From Phaeobacter sp. G2 (GTDB lineage: Bacteria > Pseudomonadota > Alphaproteobacteria > Rhodobacterales > Rhodobacteraceae), in contig CP104100.1 of NCBI GenBank assembly GCA_025163595.1, positions 186,001-250,000 on the forward strand: a stretch of 64,000 nt of DNA, in the 5' to 3' direction. A program made the position numbers and the translations under genes. The first letter of the stretch is position 1. Each line of letters begins with the position of its first letter. The notes under the pieces were generated by a model. That model saw only the letters and a program-made list of their open reading frames with translations, was not told the DNA's origin and did no database searches. Positions 9,701 to 18,593 of this stretch are shown here, one piece after another.

Positions 9701-10130
9701 CGGCCTCCAGCGGGAAACGCCGCAGCAGGGAGGAACAAAACGAATGGATGGTCTGGATCTTCAGCCCACCCGGGGTTTCAATCGCGCGGGCAAACAGGGT
9801 GCGCGCCTGGGCCAGATCCTCAGAAGCTGTATTGGTTTCCCCCAACTCGCTGAGCGCAGCGGTGAGCTGATCATCGCGCAGCATTGCCCATTCCCCCAGT
9901 CGCTGAAACAGACGGTTCTGCATCTCGCTGGCGGCGGCCTTGGTATAGGTGAGGCAAAGAATATGCTGTGGCTGCACACCTTTGAGCAGTAGCCGCGCCA
10001 CCCGGTCCGTCAGAACCTTGGTCTTGCCCGAGCCGGCATTGGCCGCCAGCCAGGTGGAGGCGTCAGGCCGGGCGGCGCGAAACTGCGCCTCAGAGGCGGC
10101 ATCGCGGTGTTTTGGGGCACTGCTGCTCAT
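6762..10130 (-). CDS. addA: Double-strand break repair helicase-nuclease AddA
   Basis: A 1122-residue UvrD-type helicase with a C-terminal RecB-like nuclease domain; with AddB it resects double-strand breaks for RecA loading. Walker A is ANAGSGKT at residues 30-37; helicase motifs LDFDDLI, LVDEAQDTSPVQW and VGDKKQSIYSFQGADP follow. The last 250 residues contain SRLHLLLEYLP and the nuclease core LAVDFKSN. I chose the ATG at 10130 (MSSSAPKHRD) because it overlaps the addB stop in an ATGA junction; an upstream in-frame start at 10169 lies inside addB. Confidence 0.95.
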   Translation of the reverse strand: MSSSAPKHRDAASEAQFRAARPDASTWLAANAGSGKTKVLTDRVARLLLKGVQPQHILCLTYTKAAASEMQNRLFQRLGEWAMLRDDQLTAALSELGETNTASEDLAQARTLFARAIETPGGLKIQTIHSFCSSLLRRFPLEAGVSPQFSEMEDRAASLLRAEIVEDLAKGDLAHLVEPLARHVGGSDFEDLTAALCQRRAEFETKLDWSALLARFDLTDGFDPAALEALVYLGGEAELLSRTRAMLETGGTTDQRAAAKLAGITTPTLGDLATLEDIFLTGAGAAEPFTAKIGKFPTKKLREANVSLMDQLEPLMLRVEDARAKRLALVAARKSHDLHQFAQAFLPEYEARKQQRGWLDFDDLILNARQLLNDPAVAAWVLYRLDGGIDHILVDEAQDTSPVQWDVIEKLAQEFTAGIGARSDVERTIFVVGDKKQSIYSFQGADPDAFDRMQVEFANRLSESGSNLQNAALEFSFRSSAAILRLVDLVFKDSPRAGFHSDALHRAFKSDLPGRVDLWPAVDKTDDDDDSDWTDPVDRPGSRHHTVILAERIAGQIKEMIDSGVTIPEDGPQRGSFQRRPVHAGDFLILVQRRSELFSEIIRACKNAELPIAGADRLKVGAELAVKDIAALLSFLATPEDSLALAEVLKSPLFGWSEQMLFDLAHRRSGKHLWPALRDRRQEFPDTLAVLDDLRDQTDFLRPFDLIERILTRHQGRQKLLGRLGPEAEDGINALLSQALAYERSDIPSLTGFLVWMQTDDLEIKRQMGASGDMIRVMSVHGSKGLEAPIVILPDTAKRNAPSDAEIMVANGTPVWKLPKDQMPELLFSAREAAQEKQQNERLRLLYVALTRAEKWLIVATAGTLSKEGDSWYQRVETAMREGGATACDLPGGEGLRLAHGDWDGLDFVAREVAEKSTSVLPEVFTRPAPGYLPPAQTLKPSDLGGAKALPGDQGLDEEEAMARGSRLHLLLEYLPQTPRADWQTLAKRLLPEAADRQELLSEASAVLENPALASIFAPETLAEVPITAQLGEQRLYGIIDRLIVTPERVLAVDFKSNAQIPESARHCPKGLLRQMAAYGHALSQIYPGRQIETALLWTRTASLMSLPHDLVTDALKEVLEP

Positions 10131-13084
10131 GTCAGATCCTCGGGTTCGGGCATGGCGCTGCGGTCCCATTCGCCAAACCGGGCCAGGTGGTCATAATCGC
10201 CTGCAATGTCATCCCGGTGCACCATGCGGCGGCTGGAATAGCCCTGGTCCTGTTCAAAATAGGCACCGATCAACTGTTTCAACTCTTCCCAGATCTTGGC
10301 CGGGGGCTGATCCTGTAGCGGCGCGGGCACTTCTTTCAGGGTGCTGCCCAGCCCGATAAAGGCGGCGCGGGCGACCTCGGCGGGGCCGATCTCCTTGAAG
10401 GCGCCTTCTTCGGCCATGGCGGCCTCGATCAGCAGCTGTTTTTCAAACTTCTTTTGTTGCGCTTCCGAGGGGGGGGCGCCGGTTTTGTAGTCATAAAGAT
10501 GCAAAAAGCCGCGATCGTCCTGATCAATGCGGTCAGCGCGACAGGCGATGGTGAAATCAAAAGGCTGCAACCGGGCCTCGCCCAGGGCTTCCAGTTTTAG
10601 GGGTTTGCCGCGGGACTGTCGGTTTTGCTCCGCCAGGATGAAATCCCCTGCCAGGCGCTGGATCCGGCTGAGCCACAACATCCGCGCCACCGGCCAGGGC
10701 ACATCCCGCTCCAGCAGGCTGCGGGCGGTTTCAATCAGGTTTTCAGGGGTCAGGCGGCTGGGGTCTTCCAGGCTGTCACGAATGAACACCTCAAAGATTT
10801 CATGCACCACGATGCCACGCAGCAGGGCATCTGGTTCCTGCACCAGCGGGTTCAAAGGCTTTAGGCGCAGCACGTGTTTGGCGTAGATCGCATAAGGGTC
10901 ACGGATCAGGCGTGGGATTTCGGTGATGGTCAGCCGACGCGGGCGGCTGGCAACGGGCGGGCGCGGGGAGGGGCGTGGGGCACTTGGCAACTCGGTTGGT
11001 TGTTCCAAAGCCTCTGCCCAGCCTAGCCATTCCTGCCCACGTTGCCGCATCGCATCCAGGGCCGCTTTCCCGCCCTGATCCGGCAGCCCGGAGAGCAGGT
11101 TTGTCAGGCGGTTGAGCCAACGGGAGGCCACTGTGTCGGCCTCATCCGAGCGGGCGGCGCGGGTCAGCCAGACCTCGGGTGCGGCAATGGCCTGCTGGAA
11201 ATCATGCGCCGACAGGCCAATACGGCGTTCGGGCAGCAGCAATCCGGCCTGATGGCGCAGCTGTCGGTTCAGCCAAGGATCGGGTTTGGCCGCTTCCGGC
11301 CAGCTGCCCTCATTCAGGCCGCCCAGAATCACTAGATCGGCGCCCTGCACACGGGCCTCCAGCGTGCCCCAGATCATGATAGATCCATAGGGCGCGTCGC
11401 GGTCCCGGACCTCTCCTTGAGACAGGATGGCGGACAAAAGGTCGGCAAAATCACGGGCTGACATCGCACCACCATATGCGGCCTCAGCCTCCAGATTGGA
11501 AAAGACCGCGCGCGCCTCTTGCCCGGCTTTTTTATCCCACAGGGTGCCGCATTCCCCCTCTGCCAGCACCTGACTGCCGGCGGCAATGGCCTCGGCGCGG
11601 GTGCGCAGCAGCGCCACCCAATCGGTCAAATGCAGTGTTTTGGCGACCTGCTGGTCGGCAAAGTTTTGCGACAGCCACTCCGTCCAACCGGGCGTCAGGG
11701 CGCGGTCCGTCCCAAAGGCTTCAAAGCTTGCCGCATCGGGAAAGGGCGGGCCATTGCGGCGCAGGTCCAGCTCAAAATCACGGGTGTGGCGCAGATGTTC
11801 GCCGCGCGCCGCAGCGGCGCTGGCGCCATCATGGGTGAGCGGATGTTTCAGCAGCGTGAGCAATGCATCCGCCGTGAGCGGCCGGCAAAACAGCTCTGCC
11901 ACGTGGCGCAGGAAACGCCCCGGAGGCGTCAGCTGTAGCGGCAGGCCGGCGGAATCATCGGGCAAGATGCCCCAGCGATCCAATGCGGCGGACACCAGCC
12001 GGGTGAGCATACGATCCGGCGAGATCAGCGCGGCGGTTTTGCCGTCCTCGGCGGCCTGGCGCAGGCGCAGGGCAATCGCCAGGGCCTCGGCACGGGGGTT
12101 TGCAGCCTCCACCAGGGTGACATCGGCGCAGGCCTCGTCCAGTTCGGTGAGCCTTGGGCCTTCGCTCATCCAGGCGTGGGTGACGGGGGCGGGGCGCAGG
12201 GCCAGCGAGACCAGACGGTTGCGCGCTGGTGACGTCGGCTGATCCGGGCTCCAGCGCTGCACATCGCCGGGGTCCATGTCGAGATCCGCCACCAACTTGG
12301 CAAAGCGGTATTGCGGGTGGTCTTCGGAGGTGAGTGCATCGCGCAGGTGATGCCAGACCTCGGGCGGTTGCTCAAAGTCAAAACCTGGCAGCACCACCGC
12401 GCCCTGGGGCAGGCGGGCAATGGCTTCCATCAGCATATGCGTGGTCCCGCGCGAACCCGTAGAGCCGGCCAGGATCACCGGATGCTGCGGCGGATCCACT
12501 TCCCATTTGGCGATCAGGGTCTCGACCATCTGGCGTTGCCGAGCCTGGGTGTCGACGGTGTCGCTATGTAGATCAACAAACTGGTCGACGATGCCGATAA
12601 ACTGCTGTGCCCGTGCCCAATGCCCGGACATATCAGAGATATCCAGGTTGCGAATGACCTCAGTGCTGACGCCCTCGCTTTGCATTTCATCGACCAGATT
12701 GGCCAGGCTGTCCGACAGATCATAGAGCGAGGACCGCGCTGCCAGATCGGGCTGGGCATCCAGCAGTTTGGCGATGAGCTGCGACAACTCCAACCGGCGG
12801 CGCAGCGGCGGCAGTGCCGGGGGCAAACCCTGCAGGCTGGCCTCGCGCGCTAGGTCGGTGAGCAGACGCATGCGTGGCAACAACAGGGCCGGGCCTTCCT
12901 CAAACAGGGCGCGGCAGCGGCGCATCATCCGCGAGGTATTGAGAATGACCTCGACCCGCGCCAAGTTTTCTGGCGGCAGCGATCTGCTGCGCTGGATCAA
13001 CCCCTGGGCCAGGGCGCGGGGGAAATCAACGCCGTTTGGAACGGCAAAGACGCGTGGGCTGTCCTGAGGTTCAAACAACATCAT
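10127..13084 (-). CDS. addB: Double-strand break repair protein AddB
   Basis: Partner of AddA, about 985 residues, with an inactive helicase-like N-terminus and a C-terminal nuclease. The start MMLFEPQDSPRVFAVPNG is typical of alphaproteobacterial AddB. Motifs include VILAGSTGSRGTT, VILGGLNEGSWPEAAKPDPW and the C-terminal nuclease residues in LHLYDYKTGAPP. A TTG at 13090 is in frame, but the ATG codons at 13084 and 13081 are likelier; all lie within the 3' end of the upstream nucleotidyltransferase gene, so the two are translationally coupled. Confidence 0.94.
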   Translation of the reverse strand: MMLFEPQDSPRVFAVPNGVDFPRALAQGLIQRSRSLPPENLARVEVILNTSRMMRRCRALFEEGPALLLPRMRLLTDLAREASLQGLPPALPPLRRRLELSQLIAKLLDAQPDLAARSSLYDLSDSLANLVDEMQSEGVSTEVIRNLDISDMSGHWARAQQFIGIVDQFVDLHSDTVDTQARQRQMVETLIAKWEVDPPQHPVILAGSTGSRGTTHMLMEAIARLPQGAVVLPGFDFEQPPEVWHHLRDALTSEDHPQYRFAKLVADLDMDPGDVQRWSPDQPTSPARNRLVSLALRPAPVTHAWMSEGPRLTELDEACADVTLVEAANPRAEALAIALRLRQAAEDGKTAALISPDRMLTRLVSAALDRWGILPDDSAGLPLQLTPPGRFLRHVAELFCRPLTADALLTLLKHPLTHDGASAAAARGEHLRHTRDFELDLRRNGPPFPDAASFEAFGTDRALTPGWTEWLSQNFADQQVAKTLHLTDWVALLRTRAEAIAAGSQVLAEGECGTLWDKKAGQEARAVFSNLEAEAAYGGAMSARDFADLLSAILSQGEVRDRDAPYGSIMIWGTLEARVQGADLVILGGLNEGSWPEAAKPDPWLNRQLRHQAGLLLPERRIGLSAHDFQQAIAAPEVWLTRAARSDEADTVASRWLNRLTNLLSGLPDQGGKAALDAMRQRGQEWLGWAEALEQPTELPSAPRPSPRPPVASRPRRLTITEIPRLIRDPYAIYAKHVLRLKPLNPLVQEPDALLRGIVVHEIFEVFIRDSLEDPSRLTPENLIETARSLLERDVPWPVARMLWLSRIQRLAGDFILAEQNRQSRGKPLKLEALGEARLQPFDFTIACRADRIDQDDRGFLHLYDYKTGAPPSEAQQKKFEKQLLIEAAMAEEGAFKEIGPAEVARAAFIGLGSTLKEVPAPLQDQPPAKIWEELKQLIGAYFEQDQGYSSRRMVHRDDIAGDYDHLARFGEWDRSAMPEPEDLT

Positions 13085-13778
13085 TGGCAATCAGATCCTC
13101 GGCAATGGCGATCCCTTCGGGATGGCCCACATCGCACCAGTGGCCCGGATATTCCACCGCAAACAGATGGTCCCGGCTGGCGATATCGTTCCACAAAAGG
13201 TTGAGGGAAAACACTTCTTCTTCAATCCGGTGCAGCCCTTCGGTTTTGAGAATCTGCACGCCGCCATAGACCAGATCTCCACCCCGACTGATGCGGCCTT
13301 CGCTGTCGCAGGTGAAATCGCCGCTGCCTGTGCGGCCGCGGCAGCGGCTGATCGGGATACAGACCAATAGTGCGTCCATCCGCGCCGGATCCCAGGCGTT
13401 CAGCGCCACCTGAAATGGGTTATCCCCTTTCCAGATCACATCGGTATTAGCGGTAAAGACGGGGTCCGTCCCCAGCAGCGGCAGCGCCTGACGCAGCCCG
13501 CCGCCAGTATCGAGCACCTGCGGGCTTTCATGGCTCAGCAGCACCGCCTTGGGTGTGAGATGCGCCTCCAGGAGTTGCGGCAGATAGTGCAGATTGGCAA
13601 CAATCCGTTGTGGTTGGATCGCCTGAGCCAGCTGTAGCGTATGGTCTATCAGCGGCTGGCCGGCGACGGGAATCATCGGTTTGGGGCAGGACTGGGTCAG
13701 CGCCTTCATTCGGGTGCCAAAGCCGGCGGCAAAAAGCATCACATTGGGGCAGCTGCGGGGGGAAGTTGCGCCGCTCAT
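13071..13778 (-). CDS. Nucleotidyltransferase, MurU-like
   Basis: A 235-residue sugar-phosphate nucleotidyltransferase. The N-terminal signature VMLFAAGFGTRMKALT plus KPMIPVAGQPLIDH is the nucleotide-binding loop and lysine of this superfamily; VFTANTDVIW holds the metal-binding aspartate. Pairing with an AmgK-like kinase points to MurU (N-acetylmuramate alpha-1-phosphate uridylyltransferase), which with AmgK bypasses de novo UDP-MurNAc synthesis in peptidoglycan recycling. Mannose-1-phosphate guanylyltransferase is the main alternative by sequence. Its start shares one base with the kinase stop, and its end overlaps addB. Confidence 0.85.
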   Translation of the reverse strand: MSGATSPRSCPNVMLFAAGFGTRMKALTQSCPKPMIPVAGQPLIDHTLQLAQAIQPQRIVANLHYLPQLLEAHLTPKAVLLSHESPQVLDTGGGLRQALPLLGTDPVFTANTDVIWKGDNPFQVALNAWDPARMDALLVCIPISRCRGRTGSGDFTCDSEGRISRGGDLVYGGVQILKTEGLHRIEEEVFSLNLLWNDIASRDHLFAVEYPGHWCDVGHPEGIAIAEDLIANDVV

Positions 13779-14785
13779 CAGCGCAGCTTTGCCAGGTTTT
13801 CAGGCGTGGGAGTAGGCAGTTTTGGCAGCAGCCATTGCGCCAGAGGGGCGAGAGCAGGGTGCTCCAAGCCGTTGATGACATGGGTCCAGACTCGTGGCAT
13901 CAGCTCCAGATATTGCGGTTTGCCAAAATCCTGCGACAACCGTGCAAAAACACCAAGAATGCGCAGGTTACGCTGGACGCCAATCACCGCATAGGCACTG
14001 CGAAACCCCGAGTCGTCCAATCCGGTGGCCTGCAGGTAACGGTTGATCATCTGCGCCTCGATGGCGGCTGGCACATCACGGCGGGCGTCTTGCAGGAGCG
14101 AGACAAGATCATAGGCGGGATGTCCGATTAGGGCGTCCTGAAAATCAATCACGCCGACCTGAGCCAACCCGTTGCGTTCTGGAAGATACATCAGGTTTTG
14201 CACGTGAAAATCCCGGTGCACAAAAACCATGCTCTCTTTCACGGTGTCGCGCAGGATATCCTCAAACTGGTTTTCAAACCGGGCTTTCATGTCCGGGTTT
14301 GCCGATCCGGTGATGGCGTCGCAATAGCGCTCGATCACCAGGCTGGACATCTCGGCCATGCCGCGGGGCCCCAGAGTGTCCAGACCGGACAGGGGAGTTG
14401 CGTCTGAGGCTTTGTGCAGTTGGACCAGAAAATCGGTGGCCAGTGCATAGAGCGGTTTTTCCTGACTGGGGTCCTGTTTAAGCACCTCGTAGAACCGTTG
14501 ATCGCCCAGATCTTCGGTCAACAGAAGGCCGTTATCCGCATCCTCGCTCAGGATGGCGGGGGCGCTGACGTCAAGGGAGCGCAGGTAATTGGCGATGCGG
14601 ACAAAGGGGCGAATGGTCTCGCCACTGCCCGGGGGGGCATCCATCAGGATCAAGCTGCGGCCATCCGGGCTGGTCAGCCGCTCGTAGCGGCGCGCCGAGG
14701 CATCGCCGGCCAAGGGTGCACGGCACCAGTTTCCCCGGCCAGCGCGGTGCAAAAATGCCAATATCTGGCTGTCACGGTCTGTCAT
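13778..14785 (-). CDS. Phosphotransferase, AmgK-like sugar kinase
   Basis: A 335-residue aminoglycoside-phosphotransferase fold kinase. The catalytic loop HRDFHVQN lies at residues 190-197 and the Mg-binding motif VIDFQD at about 212-217; an LLLTEDLGDQRFY block near 88-100 matches the AmgK/COG3178 group. AmgK phosphorylates MurNAc and GlcNAc at the anomeric position for MurU. I prefer the ATG at 14785 (MTDRDSQILAFLHRAG), which overlaps the tsaE 3' end by 14 bp; a start at 14821 is possible. The neighbouring MurU-like gene supports the recycling role, although the gene order alone does not prove the substrate. Confidence 0.85.
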   Translation of the reverse strand: MTDRDSQILAFLHRAGRGNWCRAPLAGDASARRYERLTSPDGRSLILMDAPPGSGETIRPFVRIANYLRSLDVSAPAILSEDADNGLLLTEDLGDQRFYEVLKQDPSQEKPLYALATDFLVQLHKASDATPLSGLDTLGPRGMAEMSSLVIERYCDAITGSANPDMKARFENQFEDILRDTVKESMVFVHRDFHVQNLMYLPERNGLAQVGVIDFQDALIGHPAYDLVSLLQDARRDVPAAIEAQMINRYLQATGLDDSGFRSAYAVIGVQRNLRILGVFARLSQDFGKPQYLELMPRVWTHVINGLEHPALAPLAQWLLPKLPTPTPENLAKLR

Positions 14786-15305
14786 GTGCAATCTCATCCA
14801 TGCGGCTTTGCCATTTGGCATCGCTCCAGGTCAGGGTCAGGTGTCGGCAATCTTCCTCTGCCGGATCAAGCGAGAACTCCAGGTGCAGCGCATGCGTCGG
14901 TGTCAGCTCGGCCAGACGATCGGGCCATTCAATCAGGCAGATGGCGTCATCAAAGGCCTCGGACAGGCCAAGTTCCTCAATCTCTTCGAGGGCAGAAAGA
15001 CGGTAGAGATCCGCATGCCACAGCTCACCCGAGGGGACCTCATAGGTTTGCACCAAAGTGAATGTGGGAGAAGGCACATCTTCGGGATGTGTCATCAGCG
15101 ATTGGATCAGACTGCGGGAAAAATGGGTTTTTCCTGCCCCAATCGGCCCCTCCAGCAACAGACAGTCGCCGGGCTGCAACTGTGCCGCAAGCTGTTTGGC
15201 CAGCTGTGTTGTTGCCTCGGGAGAGGTCAGCTGACAGGAAACTGGGCTCTGTGCCGGTGTTGCAGAGGGCGGGTCAGAGAGGGCTGGATCACTGGGTTTG
15301 GTCAT
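14772..15305 (-). CDS. tsaE: tRNA t6A biosynthesis ATPase TsaE
   Basis: The ATPase that supports TsaD/TsaB in forming threonylcarbamoyladenosine at tRNA position 37. Walker A GPIGAGKT lies at residues 53-60 of the 177-residue product, followed by the family motifs SPTFTLVQTYE and LWHADLYRL and LIEWPDRL. The N-terminus of about 25 residues is Pro/Ser-rich and longer than in E. coli. I chose the ATG at 15305 (MTKPSDPALS) over an in-frame start at 15359. First gene of the tsaE-amgK-murU-addB-addA run; the other t6A gene, tsaD, is at 26.6-27.7 kb. Confidence 0.93.
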   Translation of the reverse strand: MTKPSDPALSDPPSATPAQSPVSCQLTSPEATTQLAKQLAAQLQPGDCLLLEGPIGAGKTHFSRSLIQSLMTHPEDVPSPTFTLVQTYEVPSGELWHADLYRLSALEEIEELGLSEAFDDAICLIEWPDRLAELTPTHALHLEFSLDPAEEDCRHLTLTWSDAKWQSRMDEIAHDRP

Positions 15306-15414
15306 GGCCGTACAATGCCTCTGGGCTGCACGGGCTGCAAGCGCGATGGGCGCAATCACCTGGTTGATGATCGCGCCCTTCTGGGTCCTGGATTTTGGAG
15401 ACTTGCCGTAGTCG

Positions 15415-16971
15415 TCAGACAGAGCCGCTTTGATCAGTGATGGCGAACTTTTGTTGTTCTTTTGGCGGCAGGCCCGGCTCTGGGGTCTGAAAGCTGACCA
15501 TGGTTGCGCCGTTCTGGATCGCAGTCACCTTGCACAGCAGCGGCGTGCCGTCTCGCAGCTGCACCCGTGCCCACCAGGGTGTGCGGCCATCGCTGCCGGC
15601 AACAAAGTCGCGGATTTCTCCCCAGACGGGGGTGGCGCTGCAGGTGTCTTGCCAAATGCGGGCGGCATCCATGATGGAAACCTTGGCAAAGCTGGCATCG
15701 GGGTCCATTTTCCACAGCGAATGATAGGTCTCATTCGAGAAGGTCATGGTGCCGTCATTGGCAAATACCGCAATGGCTTCGCCCATCTGGTCCATGATCG
15801 ACTGGCCCATTTCGAGCTCAGAGCGGAACTGACGGGTCAGGGTGACCTCGGCGGTGATGTCTTCAAAAAGGAAGGCAATGGCACCATCGGGGTGGGGACG
15901 TCCCGACACCGAATAGACAGAGCCCGAGGGCAGCGACCATGTTTCCTGATAGCGGCCTTCGGCGGCGGCCTCGAGCAGGTCTTCGATCTGGTGGCGCCAG
16001 CTGGAATAGTTCTTTGGCTCGGGCATCATGCGCTGGTCGCGCAGCCGATCAAAGAAGGTCATCAAAGTTGGCCGCGAGCTGAGAAAGCCGGCGGGCAGGG
16101 CGGTGAGATCAATCAAAACCGGGTTGAACAGCACCAGCTGACGGTTGCGGTCAAAGATCGCCAGCCCGATGGAGAGCTGGGCAAAGGTTTTTGCCAGTGT
16201 CTGCACAAAGTTGCGCTGGGCGACCTCGGCATCGACCACGGCGTTCACATCCACCGCATGGCACAGCCAGCCGGCTTCGGTTTCAGTGGTGGAGATATTG
16301 TACCACAGGCGTTTGGTGCTTTCTGGCATCGGGATCGAGATCCGCTCGGCCTTGCCGCTCTTTTTCGGCTCATCCAGATTGTCGAACATCGGTTCCGAGA
16401 ATTCAGCGTCGCGGCCGCGAAGTTTATGGCTGAGATCATCATAGGCCAGGTTGGACCAGGTCACGGCGCCTTCGTCGGATTGCAGCCAGACTGGATAGGG
16501 GGCCTGATGGACCGTAGCGCGCAGGGTGGTGAGCTCTTGATCCAGGCTTTTGTTTTGTTCTTCCAGGGTGCTGCGGCGCAGCTGCACACGGGTGATGCCG
16601 TCAATCCATTCACAATGGGCCTCGCGGCTTTCGGCCGAGGCGGTGCCAGACAGAACCAGCGGCCCCACATCCTTGAGAAAACCGGGGCTTTGCGGCAGGC
16701 CGGGATAGTTACGGGCCAGTTGGTCCCGCAGCATGTTCCAGCTGAAATGTTCCGCGTGTTCACCGATGAATTTGCGTGCACCAGAGGACCAGCCAATCAG
16801 GTTGGTGTCGTCAAAAAGAAAGACGGCATCCGTGCGCCCGTCGCCGACCAACAGATCCTGCTCCATTCCTTTGGAACGCTGTTCGGGCGACAGCCACCAG
16901 ACGGCTACGGCTGCAGTGGCGCAGCAAAGTGTGGCCAGCATCAACCACTCAATCGAGATGATGTTCTGCAT
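15415..16971 (-). CDS. Membrane-anchored PAS-domain protein
   Basis: A 518-residue protein with one N-terminal membrane segment (about residues 8-26, up to WWLSPEQR) and at least two PAS-type sensor regions: one near residues 265-390 (LAIFDRNRQLVLFNP) and one near 395-500 (AIAVFANDGTMTFSN). No histidine kinase, GGDEF or EAL domain follows, so it is a sensor without a visible output domain. It lies directly downstream of regB on the same strand (89 bp), a position that suggests but does not prove a link to redox signalling. The start is supported by AGAGG upstream. Confidence 0.8.
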   Translation of the reverse strand: MQNIISIEWLMLATLCCATAAVAVWWLSPEQRSKGMEQDLLVGDGRTDAVFLFDDTNLIGWSSGARKFIGEHAEHFSWNMLRDQLARNYPGLPQSPGFLKDVGPLVLSGTASAESREAHCEWIDGITRVQLRRSTLEEQNKSLDQELTTLRATVHQAPYPVWLQSDEGAVTWSNLAYDDLSHKLRGRDAEFSEPMFDNLDEPKKSGKAERISIPMPESTKRLWYNISTTETEAGWLCHAVDVNAVVDAEVAQRNFVQTLAKTFAQLSIGLAIFDRNRQLVLFNPVLIDLTALPAGFLSSRPTLMTFFDRLRDQRMMPEPKNYSSWRHQIEDLLEAAAEGRYQETWSLPSGSVYSVSGRPHPDGAIAFLFEDITAEVTLTRQFRSELEMGQSIMDQMGEAIAVFANDGTMTFSNETYHSLWKMDPDASFAKVSIMDAARIWQDTCSATPVWGEIRDFVAGSDGRTPWWARVQLRDGTPLLCKVTAIQNGATMVSFQTPEPGLPPKEQQKFAITDQSGSV

Positions 16972-17060
16972 ATTTTTCTGCCTCTAGTCTGGACTGGTTT
17001 TCCCTATGATGGCGCGGAAATGGTTAACTGTAGTTTAATTAATTACCTAAAAATGAATAG

Positions 17061-18452
17061 TTAAACTTCTATCCATTTATTTTTTCCCTTGGGTACAGCA
17101 TTTTCACCCACCAAGGCGTCAATTTTCTCACGCGGCCAGGTTACGTTGACAATGGCCCCGCGCCGCTCCGTTGGATGTGGCAGTGGTTTACTGGCGCCAT
17201 TGGCAAAGGTCAGCTCGGCTCCGGTACGCTCTAACAAGGTTTTGGCGATGAACAATCCCAAACCCATGCCCTGATACTCGGGGCGCTGTTTTCGATCACT
17301 TTCGCTGCGTCGCCGTCGCATAAACGGATCGCCAATGCGGCCAATCAGATGCGGTGGAAACCCGCGCCCGTCGTCATAGATATGCAGGCAAATCTGATCG
17401 TCGTTCCAGGTCGCATCAATCCACACTCTGGTGCGGGAGAAATCGACGGCGTTTTGCACCAGATTGCGCAGCCCGTGAATGATCTCGGGTTTGCGCAAAA
17501 TAGTTGGATGCTGAAAACTGCCATCTTCCAGCGGACCTTCATCAAACAGGATCTCCCTGCCGCGATTGAGATGGGGCTCGGCGGCTTCGTGTATCACCGT
17601 CGACAGCGGCGCCTGGCGCAGATGCAGGTCATCTTTGCCAGCCCGGCCCATGTCACGCAGGATATGGCGACAGCGCTCTGCCTGTTCGCGGATAAGCTGG
17701 GCGTCATCGCGCAGGTCGGGATGGTCTTCCAGTTCGTCAATCAGCTCTCCGCTGGCCAGCTTGATGGTGGCCAGTGGGGTGCCCAGCTCATGTGCGGCAG
17801 CAGCGACAACGCCGCCCAGATCGGTGAGCTTTTGTTCGCGCGACAGGGCAAGCTGAGTGGCGGCGACCGCATCAGACATGCGTCGCATTTCTGTACTGAT
17901 GCGAAAGGAGTTGGCACCCATGAACAAAATGGCGATGACGATGGCGGTCCAATTGCCAAAAATAAAGATGTCCGGGATGCGCAGGACAAAGCCCTGCGCC
18001 GTGCGCAGCGGCATGTGGAATTCGGCCATCAGGGTGACCAGAATGATGGCAGTGCCGCCAATGATCAGGGTCGACCGAAGCCCCATCATCGCAGCGGAAA
18101 TGGTCACAGGCGCAAGCACCAGCAAGGCAAAGGGATTATGCAGCCCACCCGTGAGGTAGAGCAGGAAACCCAGCTGCAGCAGATCGAACAGCACCATCAG
18201 AAAGTTCTCAAACTCTGACAGGCGTTTATTTTCAGGAAAGACAAAGATCGCCAACAGATTGCTGATCACCGAAACACCAATGGCCAAAAGGCACAGGCCG
18301 AGATCCAGTTGCAGATTGTAAAGCAGCTGCGCCACGGTGATGGCGATGAGCTGCCCTGCAATAGCGATCCAGCGCAGCATAATCAGGGTCCGCAGCCGGA
18401 TCCAATGGCTGCGGTCTTCGCCCTGCATGAGGCCAAATTCTGTGTCGGGCAT
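17061..18452 (-). CDS. regB: Redox-sensing histidine kinase RegB/PrrB/ActS
   Basis: The membrane sensor kinase of the global redox system of photosynthetic and related alphaproteobacteria. Six hydrophobic segments occupy residues 24-180. The ubiquinone-binding motif GGLHNPF is at 102-108, the phosphorylated His in AAAAHELGTPLATIK is H221, and the redox-active cysteine in EQAERCRHIL is C261, matching H225 and C265 of R. capsulatus RegB with a constant offset of four. The C-terminal ATPase motifs (GLRNLVQNAVDFS, DDGRGFP, GMGLGLFIAKTLL) are complete. The gene is divergent from senC-regA, as in Rhodobacter. Confidence 0.96.
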   Translation of the reverse strand: MPDTEFGLMQGEDRSHWIRLRTLIMLRWIAIAGQLIAITVAQLLYNLQLDLGLCLLAIGVSVISNLLAIFVFPENKRLSEFENFLMVLFDLLQLGFLLYLTGGLHNPFALLVLAPVTISAAMMGLRSTLIIGGTAIILVTLMAEFHMPLRTAQGFVLRIPDIFIFGNWTAIVIAILFMGANSFRISTEMRRMSDAVAATQLALSREQKLTDLGGVVAAAAHELGTPLATIKLASGELIDELEDHPDLRDDAQLIREQAERCRHILRDMGRAGKDDLHLRQAPLSTVIHEAAEPHLNRGREILFDEGPLEDGSFQHPTILRKPEIIHGLRNLVQNAVDFSRTRVWIDATWNDDQICLHIYDDGRGFPPHLIGRIGDPFMRRRRSESDRKQRPEYQGMGLGLFIAKTLLERTGAELTFANGASKPLPHPTERRGAIVNVTWPREKIDALVGENAVPKGKNKWIEV

Positions 18453-18593
18453 GCGAAAGCTCCTGGAGCTTGAGATATTTTACGACGGCTCGCAGACCTG
18501 TGACCATCTCGCCCAGTTGCATTGCCTGAGTTTCTTGATAGGTCTGGCGGCGAAAACGATCAACTCTCCTCCTCCAACATAAAGTGTGATCAC

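Noticed and set aside
15430..17064. 544-codon plus-strand frame over the PAS gene
   Set aside because: Antisense shadow of a GC-rich gene; no family features and no ribosome site.
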